64,000 nt of DNA from Micromussa lordhowensis (GCA_964020085.1 OZ026608.1:8519679-8583678); one strand, 5' to 3'. Positions 49,084-60,935 are shown, counted from the first letter of the stretch. The notes: generated from the sequence alone by a model not told the origin. Translations and numbers: made by a program.

Positions 49084-49105
<22 letters not shown>
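49025..49105. repeat. Two-copy tandem repeat, 40-bp period
   Basis: The unit ggttcaataatctg(c/a)agcg followed by ggctgcacttttgacgtcat occurs twice in tandem. It contains a CRE-like TGACGTCA in each copy. A related piece (gctgcac...ttgacgtca) occurs near 12745-12775. Confidence 0.75.
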
Positions 49106-49116
<11 letters not shown>

Positions 49117-49367
49117 GCGAAGATTCTTTCCAAATTTGGTGAACAGCAGCCGGCTATGGTAAATTATGCGTGTGGTTTTAATCAATCAGAAACGGGGAAA
49201 TATTTTGAATGAATAATAATTAACAATTATTCACCGAAGTGGAGGTGAATAGTACTTGGCTAATCACCTCCAAGCTAGCCAATCAGCGTGCGCGAAAAGT
49301 ACTATTCACTTGTAGGCTATATACTAATGGCTCATATACCATGATGGCTAAGCCAATGAAAACTCTC

Positions 49368-49401
<34 letters not shown>

Positions 49402-49624
49402 TATACGATACACGTATGTTACCCGGCGTAATTTGCCGCTTTACTATTCTCCGTGAAGTCTGTGAAGGCGGCCTTAGCCATAGCTCAGTGGCTGATCGGA
49501 CAGCCAACAATGCGAGTACATATTTTTACTATGACAATATAATTATGCATCCAGCTGGCTTTCATCCTAATCAGTTGAGATTAAAATAGACTTGCAAATA
49601 TGACGCACAGCAGAGTATGATTAA

Positions 49625-49745
49625 CTTCGAGGTGTTTGGAAACGTATTCAAACACTGTCTTGAGTGTTTGATATATCTTCTTAATCGAAACTAGAACTAA
49701 GGAGAAAACAGAGAAATAAAATCGTAAAAAGATCTATGCTAAATA
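49625..49745 (-). repeat. Dispersed repeat copy 2 (matches 5304-5425)
   Basis: The reverse complement of this segment aligns with 5304-5425, including ttagcatagat, tttcgatt, atcaaacactc and ttccaaacacct. Neither copy has recognised ends. Confidence 0.6.
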
Positions 49746-50126
49746 AGATAAGATATATCGAAACACTGCCACGACGGTCATGATTTCCTTTGTTTAAAAA
49801 CTAGATGAATTATTAATGGTGAGAAAGGTGTACATCTGCTAAGAAAATTACAAAGCAAATGCCAACGCCTAGAAACCAAACGACCGTCGTTCTAAACATA
49901 TTTTAATGACCTTACGCACATACCACGACGAAGGCGAGAACGGCGCCTATTAGAAAATGTGTTTGTGTAATTCTAATTACGCAGTTATCAAAATTTTTTT
50001 AGTGTGTTTGTCGATATAACTAAAAAATTGCCCCTGCTGTAGATGCTGAAAATGTGTTCAGTTCCAAAATAGAATTACGAACAATTCTCTTTCCCTAAAA
50101 AAATTACAAATTGGTTACTTCGCGTT

Positions 50127-50638
50127 GTTAGGGAGCTCAAACAACGACGATGATGCCGATGACGTCGCCTAGTCAAAAATGAATTTATATTTAACCAGCG
50201 AAATTCGCACTTGTCTAGATCTGTTCAGTACTCCAATGGCTCTAAAACTGTGCTCAGGCTAAATATGCAAAGACAGCCTTCAATTTCAAATGGAAATATG
50301 AAAAATTAGCCGTCGTCTCTCGCGTTCCTCAGACTACGCAAAACTCGGTCATTTTACGTTCTTGATTTGCAGAGAGCGGCAGAGAAATGTACAAAGATTT
50401 ATATTTGAATCCGCAACTTTTTCTTTCCTGATTCAAAAATTTTCCCCGTCCACACGTAGCGTATTCATGGAGAACGGATTCAAAAATATCCCGATTCGCT
50501 GCCACATTCGCCGGACGCGTGTGGGCGGAAGCCGTATCCCGAAAGAAAAGTTGCGGTTTCTAAAAACCGGGGCCAAAACCTTTCGTTTGGTGACATTCCC
50601 GTTGCCGTCGTCGTTTTGGTTTGCTTAAGCTCCCTAAC
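50127..50638. mobile_element. 512-bp non-autonomous DNA element with inverted ends
   Basis: Left end gttagggagctcaaacaacg (50127 on) and right end (reverse complement gttagggagcttaagcaaac) are inverted repeats of about 25 bp with small gaps, running into acgacgac on both sides. Internal sequence has the tccacacg and gagaacgga motifs common in cnidarian hAT-like MITEs. The open frames inside are not genes. Confidence 0.65.
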
Positions 50639-51564
50639 ATTGATTTGCAAATAACGGCTACAAAATCTACAAGTGTGCGTATCCATTGCTGTGTTCAATA
50701 GGCCCTTTGTTTGACGAAGTCCTAGTTGTCATCTTGTTTTGCGTGAAGTCCCTAATCTATTGTTAACAACGACACAACTAATCAAACCCTGTCGAAGAGG
50801 TAAACTAACCTTAACAATTCGCAAAGAAACCGTGTACAGTCATTCAATATGTACGAATTCTACGAGGACGAGAAAAGTCTAAACAGAAGTTACAGTCTCG
50901 ATATTTTGAGTTATTTTGGCCACGTGCAAAATTACCTTCAAATTGAAGGAGACCTAAAAATAATAGTTTATTGAGATAGAAAAACACCAAAGAGATAGTA
51001 ATTAACCATAAAGGAGCAAGGATGATTAACAATAGAGAAGATTAACACGGATTACAAACGACGAACTTGAAAAATCCAGGCAAACTTTTTAACATGAGCA
51101 AACCATGACGTAGGTACATTCAGTTCTTTAAATTCTAGTCAGTGAAAATTTTACCAAAAGAAAGATGACAAGACGTGAAATATGCTTTCAGTGAATTATT
51201 TGCGAGTAAGAATTCAGGATATTTAAAATTAGCCAAATGCCACGCGGCTCATGAAATTCTTCTTAGATGATGATGAAAATGTTTGGTCACTGAATTTCGT
51301 AAAACTGAAGAAAATCGTCTTCCAAGAATATCACAGTAATTCTATCGTGAGCTGAATTGTCTGAAAGTGATTTAATTTTGGCTTTTTCTGTCAAGTTACG
51401 TTTTATAATTCTGCAAGCCCCAGAAGTCCTATGGATTAGTAGTTATCACATAAAGCAAAGAACATGAAATAACCTTCTAACGTTTGAGAGCGTGTTAATG
51501 AATGAAAGTCCCATCAAGCGGAATTTGATGTGCAACAGATTTGTGAATGTCCAGATTTGCCTAC

Positions 51565-51664
51565 CTTTCTTTGAGTTTGGTCTTTAGCTGCCAAGGCGTC
51601 GCGTGATCTGATCTATAAATTATGTGAAATAGCACAAAAGAAGAGTAACTTTATAACTATATAG
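51565..51664 (-). promoter_or_regulatory. Promoter and non-coding exon 1 of peptide gene C
   Basis: On the minus strand TATATAG and TTATAAAG (51663-51649) precede a non-coding exon ending CAAAGAAAG at donor GTAGGC (exon end 51565). TGTCTTATCTAAATT (about 51714-51700) and GCCAGAGGGCAGCC (about 51855-51842) lie upstream in the same order as in B and D. The D promoter is divergent, 3.9 kb away. Confidence 0.6.
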
Positions 51665-51899
51665 CAGTCCACCATTAGCCAAACACAGCGGATGCTTATT
51701 AATTTAGATAAGACAAACATGTTCTAGTTAATGACTCTTTAAAGAAACGTGAATATGTCCGCTCTCCATATCCAGACAGGAAAGGCTCTCTAATTACCCA
51801 TTTTTAGACAGGAAATAATTCATTTAGTGCCTACGGCTGCCCTCTGGCACGCGAAACGTTTCCACGATGCCTCATTTGCATTTAATTGGTTTAATTTTA

Positions 51900-53713
51900 G
51901 GGAAAGGCAGTGGAAATATATCACTGCATGTCGTTGATGCGGTATTAGTATCTAATATTAGCATGAATTTGGAGAGTTATTAAACAAAAATAAACATAGC
52001 ACAGGGATAATGTTTTCATTTTTGCACAAGTTACGAATGACAGGAACCATTAGGAAGTCAAAATGACTAACAAAAGAATGAATGGAAATGAATTACAATA
52101 TGGACGAACTGAAGCGGAAAATCTGTAATTCCATGTGGCTTGGATTCATCCAATTATTCTTATCAGGCGTATGTTTAGCGTTGTTTTTCGGCAAATGAGT
52201 AATGATTTCGGGAAGGTTACCAAATGTTAGGCTTAAACCTGAAACATTGTTGCAGATAAAATTTGTTTCATTTCCTCGATCTTCTGTTGCGTGATCATCT
52301 TGTCAGGATACTTGTCTTTCCTCGATAAAATCTTTCATAAATCATTCAACTTCAGTTCCTTTTCGGAGGTCACAACTGACTATTGTTTGGTTTACTCCCA
52401 TAGGAAATTAAAACAAAAGGTCTTCTGACTAAAAGTAGAACGTAATATTCAATATTCTAAATGTATGAAAAACGTCCACAGGCGTTTCAAGTGACCAACG
52501 CCGCAGCACGTAAGCCGGTTTCTGTGGCATGCAACGGCAATATATAGAAGTACTATTACTAAGATTTAAAAAAAAAATTATAATTATCCGAGTTTGACTA
52601 GTTGGTGCTTTGAGAGATTAGATTCTCGCTTGAGTACAGAAGTCTAGAGAAATGCCTCTGTTTCAACTTTCCATCTTCCTTTCGCAAGCCCTGAGGCGTG
52701 GGTACGCATGTACATTACATCACCTCACCTTAGCTTGGGGTGAAAACTGTGACTTGTACTTCAGTGGTAAAATAAAATGGTTTTTTAAATAAGTGTTATG
52801 AAGAACTTCTCTTATCAGTTATCACTGGACGCGTTTGCTAATGGAGTTTAACAAGAGATAACAGAAATAAAGCGCTAACATTTATGATTTTTTGAAAACT
52901 CTCTTCAAATTTGGTAATGGCATGGCGAGACTCCATTGAGCTCTACTTGACTTTGTTTATTAGTCTTATTTGATTCAAATTTGCTAATTGGCATCGCAAA
53001 ACGAAAACTAGACGAAATGAAAGGCAGTGAACAACAACAACAACTACTACTACAACATTCAGTACTAAAAAAATAAGTATAATCATATAATGGAAGAGCA
53101 AAAAAAAAAAACTGTACAATCTAAACATGGAGACCGAAATAGCCCGAAGGTTTTCTAGTTAGTCTCCAGTTGCCTAATGTTTCTATAGATATTTAAAGGA
53201 ACACAGAACTGTTAAGGAAAGAGGTGTGATTTCCCCTGGTCCAGTTTCATTAACTCAACTATTGCGCTGTCATCATCATTTAGTGTTGTTGATTGACCTT
53301 ACCCATTTTCTGTCTAATGATCGTATCGTCTGTTGAGTAAGGCTCGCCACGTGAGATTACGAGTTGGCCTTCAGCTATTCACTCAAAAAAAGTAAGTGAT
53401 ATAAATTTTTTTATGTCAAAAGAAAAAACACATAAAATTAATATGAGGATGACAGTTTCGTTAATTAAAAATGGCCGTAGCTAGAAAAAAGCTATGACTG
53501 TGGCAATGTCCACGGAAAGATTATGACTAAATGGGTAAATTCCTTGCTTAAGTATTTTGGGTGTTATGAGGGGCTAGGACTTTAATTATAAACAACAAAA
53601 CCAAAAAAATTAGCTGAGGAAGGTCTTTCGGTTACTAGCCACGACCCTGTCAAAGGCATTAAAAGAGAGGTCTCTTGGTTTCTTTCTTAAAATCACTGAC
53701 ATACTTCGTCTAT

Positions 53714-53761
<48 letters not shown>

Positions 53762-55500
53762 GTGAAATGTGCGTAGAATACAGCATAACTCGCTTAAACC
53801 TGTCTGACGGGAACTATGTTTTTGTACCTTATTTTATTTTTTGTTTTCCCAGCTTTTAGATTCAAATTAATCATAATCGGCCATAAAGCATTTCGTCTCA
53901 AATTTACCAACGCCATGACCTCATTAAAACCTCGTGTTAACAGGAAATGAACTGGATGATTCATAGTAGATTTTATCAAAAAGAGACTGAGATAATCTTC
54001 GCTACTAAAACAGGAAAAAGATATTCCAATCAATTAGACGATATAAAGAAGCCAATGCAAATTGATTATTTCAATTCATATCTTTTAGGAGTAACTTGCA
54101 GGCAAGTAATTTACAGAAAGGTTTGACGTTGAAGAAATTGTTACGTTATTTGATGGAATCAAAAATTAATAAATTCTAGCTATGCATAGACAAGGGCAAA
54201 CTGTGAGAAATTTCAAGCGAAATACTTGCTCGCGTTACGTACTGAAGTACTTTAAATAGGTATATCTGACCAAACTGACATGGTTTAAATCGCAAACAAT
54301 TTTAGGAACAAAACGTTTTTCTGGTGAGTTTTCCAGCCGTTATTGGCTTTCCAAAAATCCCAGTTAGCATTTGATTTCGAACTCATAAAGGTATTTTCTT
54401 CCCTTCGAAACTTTATTGAAAGAAGTTACTTTTTTATATCTCTAAACTTTCAGTCAAACTTTGACCAAGGAAACGGTGTTATTTTTCGCTGCAGTTTTTT
54501 AAAATGTGGACTTGAGAGAGAACCTGAATAGGTGTTCTCCGAAACAAATTGTTAAACTGAGTTTCTCACATATACAAAGCGATCGATAGCATCCCTTTAA
54601 CCCCTACGGCGAACGGCAGTTTTTCAGTAAATTAGATTCTGTGTCTGTGTATAATATAACATTTGAAAGCCACTGATTAGCGTTTTTAAGAACTGACATC
54701 AGAAGCTATGAAGGAGGTAGTCATTTTAGGAGAAATTGTTTTAAAATGTCAAAACCTAATAAACTTTCAACACGCATCAACTCTCAAATAACATTAGTAT
54801 ACCCCTAAACTATAACATTAGAAGGTCTTAGTGGATAGCGTGATCTTAGACGGGTAACAAATTTTTAACTTCAATTATTAGATCGATCTTTACAAGACAA
54901 TTTTCGCGCCAAATGTTCTCAAAGTTATGAAGTTGTGTGCCAATTGGGTTGATAATCCAAGCAAACATGTTCTCAGGTAAGCTATTCCAACCAAGTCTGG
55001 CAGAAAGGCTCTACTGAACAACCTCTATATTTTATTCGTCTGTCATAAACACGGACCAGAATTTGGTAGACTTGCTCTCTCTTTTTTCTTACGGTCCGTT
55101 AGAAAAGCGTGCCTTAATTCTGCCAGTATTAAACACCCTAGCCATAGTCATTACGTCTTACAGAATGAAATTTTTTCGATATTAGCGAATCAAATGACTG
55201 CTAAAAATAAGTAATAAAATCTTCAATGTTATTTAATACCGTGATTTGTTTCCGCTTTTATCGGCTAAAATGCTAACTTAACAAGAGGATGAATATCCAA
55301 AATAAGCCAAACGACACACATCACGGAATCTGTTTGTGTGATAACTTGCCAGAGGGGCGCCTTTTCTTTCAATTAGATTTTTCCCTTGAGAGCATATATC
55401 TGATAAAGCATATCAAGCTTTAAAAATCATTAGCAACTGTTTCTTCTTATCTAAAATTTCCACTCGAAAATGAGATCCACGCGTCCTCTATTTTGCATTA
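51900..55500. other. Intergenic DNA between divergent genes C and D
   Basis: It separates the two promoters. It contains an (AAT)n microsatellite at about 53715-53760 and an A-run at 53100. No other gene or RNA was recognised. Confidence 0.45.
53715..53760. repeat. (AAT)n microsatellite
   Basis: About 15 uninterrupted TAA/ATA units. Confidence 0.95.
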
Positions 55501-55518
55501 ATGAGTGATGATTGTGGT

Positions 55519-55606
55519 TATAAATGAAGCATGTTTTAGAGCTGTTTTTTCACTGCAAATCACAGAACTTGTTTAAGAAGGAGAAACTCCCAGAAACTAG
55601 CTAAAG
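55519..55606 (+). promoter_or_regulatory. Promoter and non-coding exon 1 of peptide gene D
   Basis: TATAAAT at 55519-55525 precedes a non-coding exon ending CTAGCTAAAG at donor GTAAGA (exon end 55606). TTCTTATCTAAA (55444-55455) and GCCAGAGGGGCGCC (about 55349-55362) lie upstream in the same order as in genes B and C. Intron 1 (1.9 kb) ends at the acceptor before 57538. Confidence 0.7.
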
Positions 55607-56491
55607 GTAAGATAAGTTTGACGCTTTAAGGTTATGTGTTTTCTTCCTAACGTTTTTAGTTTTACATAAAGGTCTTAAAAGATTTCACTTCTATAAGTAG
55701 GAACTAATCCTTGAAGTTTCACACTAGACGCTTATTAACACGGTACTATTTGTTGGCTCGTTTTTTCAATTTTGGCGTGATAATCGGCAAAGCGCTTCCA
55801 TGTGCCTGTGATTCTAGTCCAACAAGTTGTCCGATTCGGATAAGTCAATGATTCACGCCCTCTGTTAAGTTATCAATTTCAAAAAGTTAATAAACTTGCA
55901 GTGATTTCACGCTTTGATTTGTTTTTGTAGTCTTAAGAATTTTTTGCATTCCCTTTTTTTAATCTGTGTTACAACCTTTTATTTGCATTTTAACTGTTAC
56001 GGAAGAGGGAAAAATACTTTTATCAGAATAATCATTCTCAAACCATAAGGATCGAATATTTCAAGTAATTATTGGAATGCAAGGTAAAATAGTGTGGCAT
56101 TTCTTGTCATATATTTGTTTGCGTTCATTGCCTCTTCACTTATAAAGAATATTTTATATTTAAGCGGTCTATTAACGTAATTTTTTTTTTGTCAATAGAG
56201 CACTTGTTTTTTTTTGTTGTTGTTTCTTCAACTGCTAAGCCTAAATAAATCATTCCATTTACAGGTTTTAGACATATTCTAGTTCACTGTCTGTAAAACT
56301 AAAACTAAACAAATTGAAACTTACAGTCTTATTTTTCCGTGACAATTTTGAAAGATAGTTCGGTTTTAATAGATAGCGCGGTTCCCCACTGATTTCAACT
56401 AAGTGTCGTAAAACCTAACCCAAAGAAATCCGGCACTCCTGGCAATCACAAAGGACACAGACATTACAGTGAACCAATCAAAACTCGAAGT

Positions 56492-57159
56492 ACACGCTTG
56501 GCAATTATTGCTTCATTTTCGGCCAAGTTTCTTTGGGGAAAAATTACTTTGCTAATATTTATTCGTTTTACTTGAAAATCAGCACAATAAAAGATTTTGT
56601 GGTGGTGCGTGTTTCTATGGTTTTAGATTGTTTGTTTTTTGCATTTTTGGCGGGAAAATGACGTCATAGATTTAAAGGTCAAATTTTAAATTCATAGTAT
56701 TAGCAATTTGGTGACTGTTCCTAAAAGACCTTTATGGGACAAACTTAAAGATGAAAAAAATTTTTCAATATTTTTTTTCAGTCCGGAGATATGACAAAAC
56801 AAAGTTGCCATTAATTCTATTTTTAGTAACAAATTTTGACATTAAAACAGCTGTATTTCTGGAAAAAAATGAGATATTTTGATATTTTTTTTTGCTTTAA
56901 TGTTAGTTAAACGCCCTCTTTCACAAAAGCCAAAATACACCAAAATACACCAAAACGAAAATTTAAAATTTTAACTCAATTTTGTGACGTCATTTTCCCG
57001 CCAAAAATGCAAAAAACAAAAAATCTAAAACCATAGAAACACGCACCATCACAAAATCTTTTATTGTGCTAATTTTCAAGTAAAACGAATAAATATTAGC
57101 AAAGTAATTTTTCCCCAAAGAAACTTGGCTGAAAATGAAGCAATAATTGCCAAGCGTGT
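56492..57159. repeat. 668-bp long inverted repeat with ~180-bp arms
   Basis: Left arm (about 56492-56680) and right arm (about 56980-57159) are inverted and nearly identical; the ends read acacgcttggcaattattg and its complement. Both are bordered by T and A, giving a palindromic TACACGC...GCGTGTA. The loop of about 300 nt is A/T-rich. It lies in intron 1 of gene D, so its transcript would form a long hairpin. Confidence 0.85.
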
Positions 57160-57557
57160 AATATCACGTAGCTGATGCGAAGGGCGGTAAAACGAATGCA
57201 AGTGCGTCACAATTGGTTTTGGTTCTACTTCTGATTCGATGGAAATGGTTGCGCGGCTGTTTCTTTTAGCCAATCGTAAAATAGTGATGTAAACCCAATA
57301 TTACTTTTTGACACTCAAATACCTTTTTGATGCAGTAACATTTGGATTTAATTTGATTAATTCTGAAATGCAAATAAAATGGAGCAAGATGGGCAAAAAA
57401 AATCCTTTTCAAAAAGAGGCATTATAGGATAACGTGCTGTTTTTCATAGTTCAGGCCAGGATCCCTTAAGTGCCTGGCAAAACTAATCAGATACAATCCT
57501 TGATCCACCATTGTTTTATTTTTTGACCTGTCGTCAGAAAAATCATCCGTCATCACC

Positions 57558-58163
57558 ATGAGTAGAACACTTCTTACTGTGGCAGTGATACTGTTAGTTG
57601 CTGGTGTCTTCGTAGAGCAAGGTAACGCCCTGCTCCGCGCTGGTAGGGATGAAATCGAGAGGATGCAGCGTAATCCTCAAATGCAACAAAGGGAGACGGA
57701 TGAATTGGATGGAGTGCCTTATTGCATCATGCCAGGTAAAAAAAAATTATTTGAGTTCCTGAGAAATTCTTTTAGAGTTTAGTGTCACTATGATAGGAGT
57801 CAAATAAACGAGCGGTGCACAAACCCACAAGTTTGAAATTAACGCTGGCTGCATGGCGCTATCAACCACCGTACAGCGCAGTTTTTTTGCTATCACTTAT
57901 CCACTTAATAGCGGATACGGTGATTGTTGCGTTTTCAAATTTCTTCGCCGTAGTGTGGACGAAGGACATTTGATGCGTTTTCAGAGTGAAACCTCCGTTT
58001 TCAAATTCCTCCAGTGTAGTGTTGAGGGGGGCTAATTGTTAAATTATCGGCTCATTTAATCAAAGGAGGCATTTTTATTAGAAGAAAAAAAAAAGTTTTC
58101 AATTTACTTTACTTCTGTGTTTTGATTTTTTTTTCTTCAGAGACGGTAGAAAGAAAGAAATGA
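57558..58163 (+). CDS. Secreted peptide precursor, paralogue D
   Basis: The CDS joins 57558-57735 and 58141-58163 (66 aa with this acceptor). Signal peptide residues 1-24 (core LLTVAVILLVAGVF), then LLRAGRDEIERMQRN, the acidic/Gln-rich MQQRETDELDG and VPYCIMP with one cysteine. Exon 2 CDS is 178 nt, phase 1, donor GTAAAA. The acceptor TTTTTCTTCAG gives tail ETVERKK. A second AG two bases on would give DGRKKEMK (stop at 58166-58168), which aligns slightly better with B and C; the choice is open. Exon 2 starts at 57538 after GTCGTCAG. Poly(A) signal 58266-58271. It is the only family member on the plus strand and the closest relative of B. Function unknown. Confidence 0.8.
57855..58035. repeat. 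hAT-like MITE remnant in intron 2 of gene D
   Basis: It contains gcgttttcaaatttcttcgc, agtgtggacgaagg and ctccgttttcaaattcctcc, the same wording as the elements at 60936-61155 and 62166-62525. Confidence 0.55.
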
Positions 58164-58596
58164 AGTAATTGAAGAACCTAAAGAATTATGGCATTCCACT
58201 CAGATGAAGGAAATTTGCTGCTTCATGTATATTGCAATGGAAAATGAAAAACCAATACCAAACACAATAAAAGCTCTAACGCGAATGTAAGCTCATGCTG
58301 TTAATAAAATAACATTGAAGGTTAATTTGCATTTTGTCTTTACAACTGGCCAACACAAAGCAACATGTCGGCAATTAGAACAGTTCGCTTCTGTTATAAT
58401 AAGCCCTTTGGAGTAGCGTGTAGTGTGCTTGCCAATCACAGAATCACGGCGAAACAGGTGCTGTGAAGAGCATGATAAAATTATCAAGGTTGCCAACGAG
58501 GGCACTAATGTTTGACACTGACTTCACGGTTGTTGTTTGAAAGTTACTGCAAGCAAAAAGTTTTTCCAGTTAATAAGCTTGTGGTAGCCCCTTTAA

Positions 58597-60122
58597 GGGG
58601 GCTCGATAGTCAAAAAGACTTTTGACATGAAAATGCAACTAAATTAGACAAAACCAACATCACGACACTAGTTGCTATGAATGATGACAAACACAATGAT
58701 GTTTGGGTGTCTTGTTGCCATGGTAACAGTACAAGCTTTGGTATGGTGTCTCAGAGGGTGCTTTCCTTGTAGCAGTAACTGAGAGAAAACAATAAGTCAC
58801 ACAGGCAAGAAACCATTTTTTGCAGATTACATTTAGATTGGTCTATGCAATCAACCAAAATGGCTGGCTGGCATTCAATACTTGCAGAGAAAAAAAATCT
58901 GGAAAGTTGAAATTTGCAAAAACAGACCTTTTTGGACAATACACAGCACCAGTGTTTTGCCTGCTGTAGCAAAAGAATTTGCCAGATAAGCATTATTTTG
59001 GTTCATTGCATAGAGTGTTCATCAACCTTCAGCCTGAGGCCCAGAAAGCTGGAGATATTAAAAGCATGGAACATTAAGGATGTCCCTAGCTACCTTTTCC
59101 ATGCACGTCTGAACATTCGAAACTGCATAGGGTTGAGAAAAAAATTCTCTAGGCTTGGTCTTATCATTTCTGTAAGCAATTCTAGTGCAGAAGTATTTGT
59201 TTTGCACTGAAACAGTGGAGGAAAATAGATGGCAGCACTGTGCTCTTTCTCCGAAAATGTAGACAATAGATATTGCAGAAAAACTACTACCAGCTGCAAA
59301 ACATCACACGGATTTCATGCAAATCTTGCCTCACAAGCAAACAGTCTGGACACATCCTTCATTAGCTCAGTCATTTAATCACAGGGAAATCATTACAAAA
59401 CAACTCTTCTGCTTTCAACTCAACTGGAAAGTTCGGCCAAAAAAGTCCAGCAAGAGCTTAAATAGCTCCTTTTTGTCAGCAATCTCAACCAAGCAGCCAA
59501 CGAGCAGGAATCTGACCGCATTGCATCCTGGGAAATTAGAGTGTTCTTTGAGCGGGAAAGACCTACCTCCAACCAAATGGATATTTTTATATAAGTCTCT
59601 GACCAGGCTTCAATAACACACTAAAAGTTTTCCAGTCACTTCCACAATTGATTGAAACTTCCATATCTGCCAGTTGAAGCCTGGTGAGACAAGGCTCATT
59701 TGCTTTTTGGCCCCTTGTCCATGAATAACAAACTGCCAGTAGCTGCAATCGGGCATCTGGTCGAAGTTTGTCACATTCACAGTGCCAATAAACAGTTCTT
59801 TGGAATTGGCAAGGTTTAAGCCATCTCAGCCCTTAATGATGAGCTCTGGCACAAGCAAATGACCCAAAATAATGAAATTTGGTTCAATTTTTGCCCCAAA
59901 TTACATTAAGGCTACACACGATTCCGCCGAACCGAAAGTGAATTATAATGAGCTGAGTAAGGTCACGTGACGAGCTGCCATCATACATTAAATATGCATG
60001 CCAGATCCAGTCCCTCAACCAAAACATTTGCAGAAAAATAGAGCTTTTAAATACCCCACTCCCCTCCTCAAGTCAGGCAAAATCTTCAGATTTTCATATA
60101 TGTACCTGACTATCGAGCCACC
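58597..60122. mobile_element. 1.5-kb non-autonomous transposon with TTAA target duplication
   Basis: Left end GGGGGCTCGATAGTC and right end (reverse complement GGTGGCTCGATAGTC) are 15-bp inverted repeats with one mismatch. TTAA lies directly outside on each side (58593-58596 and 60123-60126). A TTAA duplication points to the piggyBac or Kolobok type. No transposase was recognised in the 1.5 kb; the internal open frames show no DDE or other motif. Confidence 0.7.
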
Positions 60123-60354
60123 TTAAGCTAATATAACTTTTATGCACCTCAGGTCTATTGCTGTTTCTCTGGATTACAACAGTTATGCGTTCAAGAAACT
60201 TAATTCTGTGCTGAAGAGCAAGCCGGCATCGTATTTCGACACAGTTGCTGGTTGGAAAGCCTGGCCATTTAGCAAAATCAGATTTAAAAGCCGTCATATT
60301 TAGGGTTTTTTTTTCATGTTTGCTAACATGGAGCAATAAATTGGTGAAGCTGAA

Positions 60355-60655
60355 GTGGGAGGCGCAGTGGCCTCATGGTTACTGCACTCGACTCCGGAGC
60401 GAGCGGTCCGGGTTCAAGCCCTGGCCGGGGACAGTGTGTTGTGTTCTTGGGCAAGACACTTTATTCTCACAGTGCCTCTCTCCACCCAGGTGTATAAATC
60501 GGCACCTGCTATTTGTTGGGGAAACCTAACAAAATTGCGGGGAAGTGACCTGCGATGGACTAGCATCCCGTCCAGGGGAAGTAGAAATACTTCTAGTAGC
60601 TTCATGCTACAGAAACCGGGAGCTATGAGCCAGCCTTGGCTCCAAGGCTTCACTT
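60355..60655 (+). mobile_element. tRNA-derived SINE, copy 2
   Basis: The head contains box A TGGCCTCATGG and box B GGTTCAAGCCC, the body contains TTGTGTTCTTGGGCAAGACA, and the tail contains the hairpin-forming agccttggctccaaggct. It matches the minus-strand copy at 15661-15981 over its full length. Confidence 0.85.
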
Positions 60656-60935
60656 TAAGCTAAAAATGATCGGAAAGTCAATGCAACTTTCAAAACATTA
60701 ACAGTCTTCGATCGCTGGTCGCCAACAACTACGCACACAAGCGACCTGATGGGGAATTATCATCTTCTGAGCAAATTTCTTTATCTTACCTAAATGCTCT
60801 GAGTGATCAAAATTTAATATTTTCCTTGAGGGAATGAACAAAGGAAAAAAGGAACATAGGAAGTTCATCTTTGTTTGTCTTCTGACGATGTAGATATTTT
60901 TACAATTAGCTTCTCAACTTGAGCAGACATATCAG

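Noticed and set aside
49239..49589. 116-codon plus-strand frame
   Set aside because: It starts inside a repeat-derived palindrome region (caccgaagtggaggtg) and shows no domain.
55349..55362. GCCAGAGGGGCGCC as a CTCF site
   Set aside because: It resembles the CTCF core, but CTCF is considered absent from cnidarians; kept only as an unnamed conserved box.
60245..60663. Overlapping plus-strand frames of about 100 codons
   Set aside because: They are translations of the SINE.
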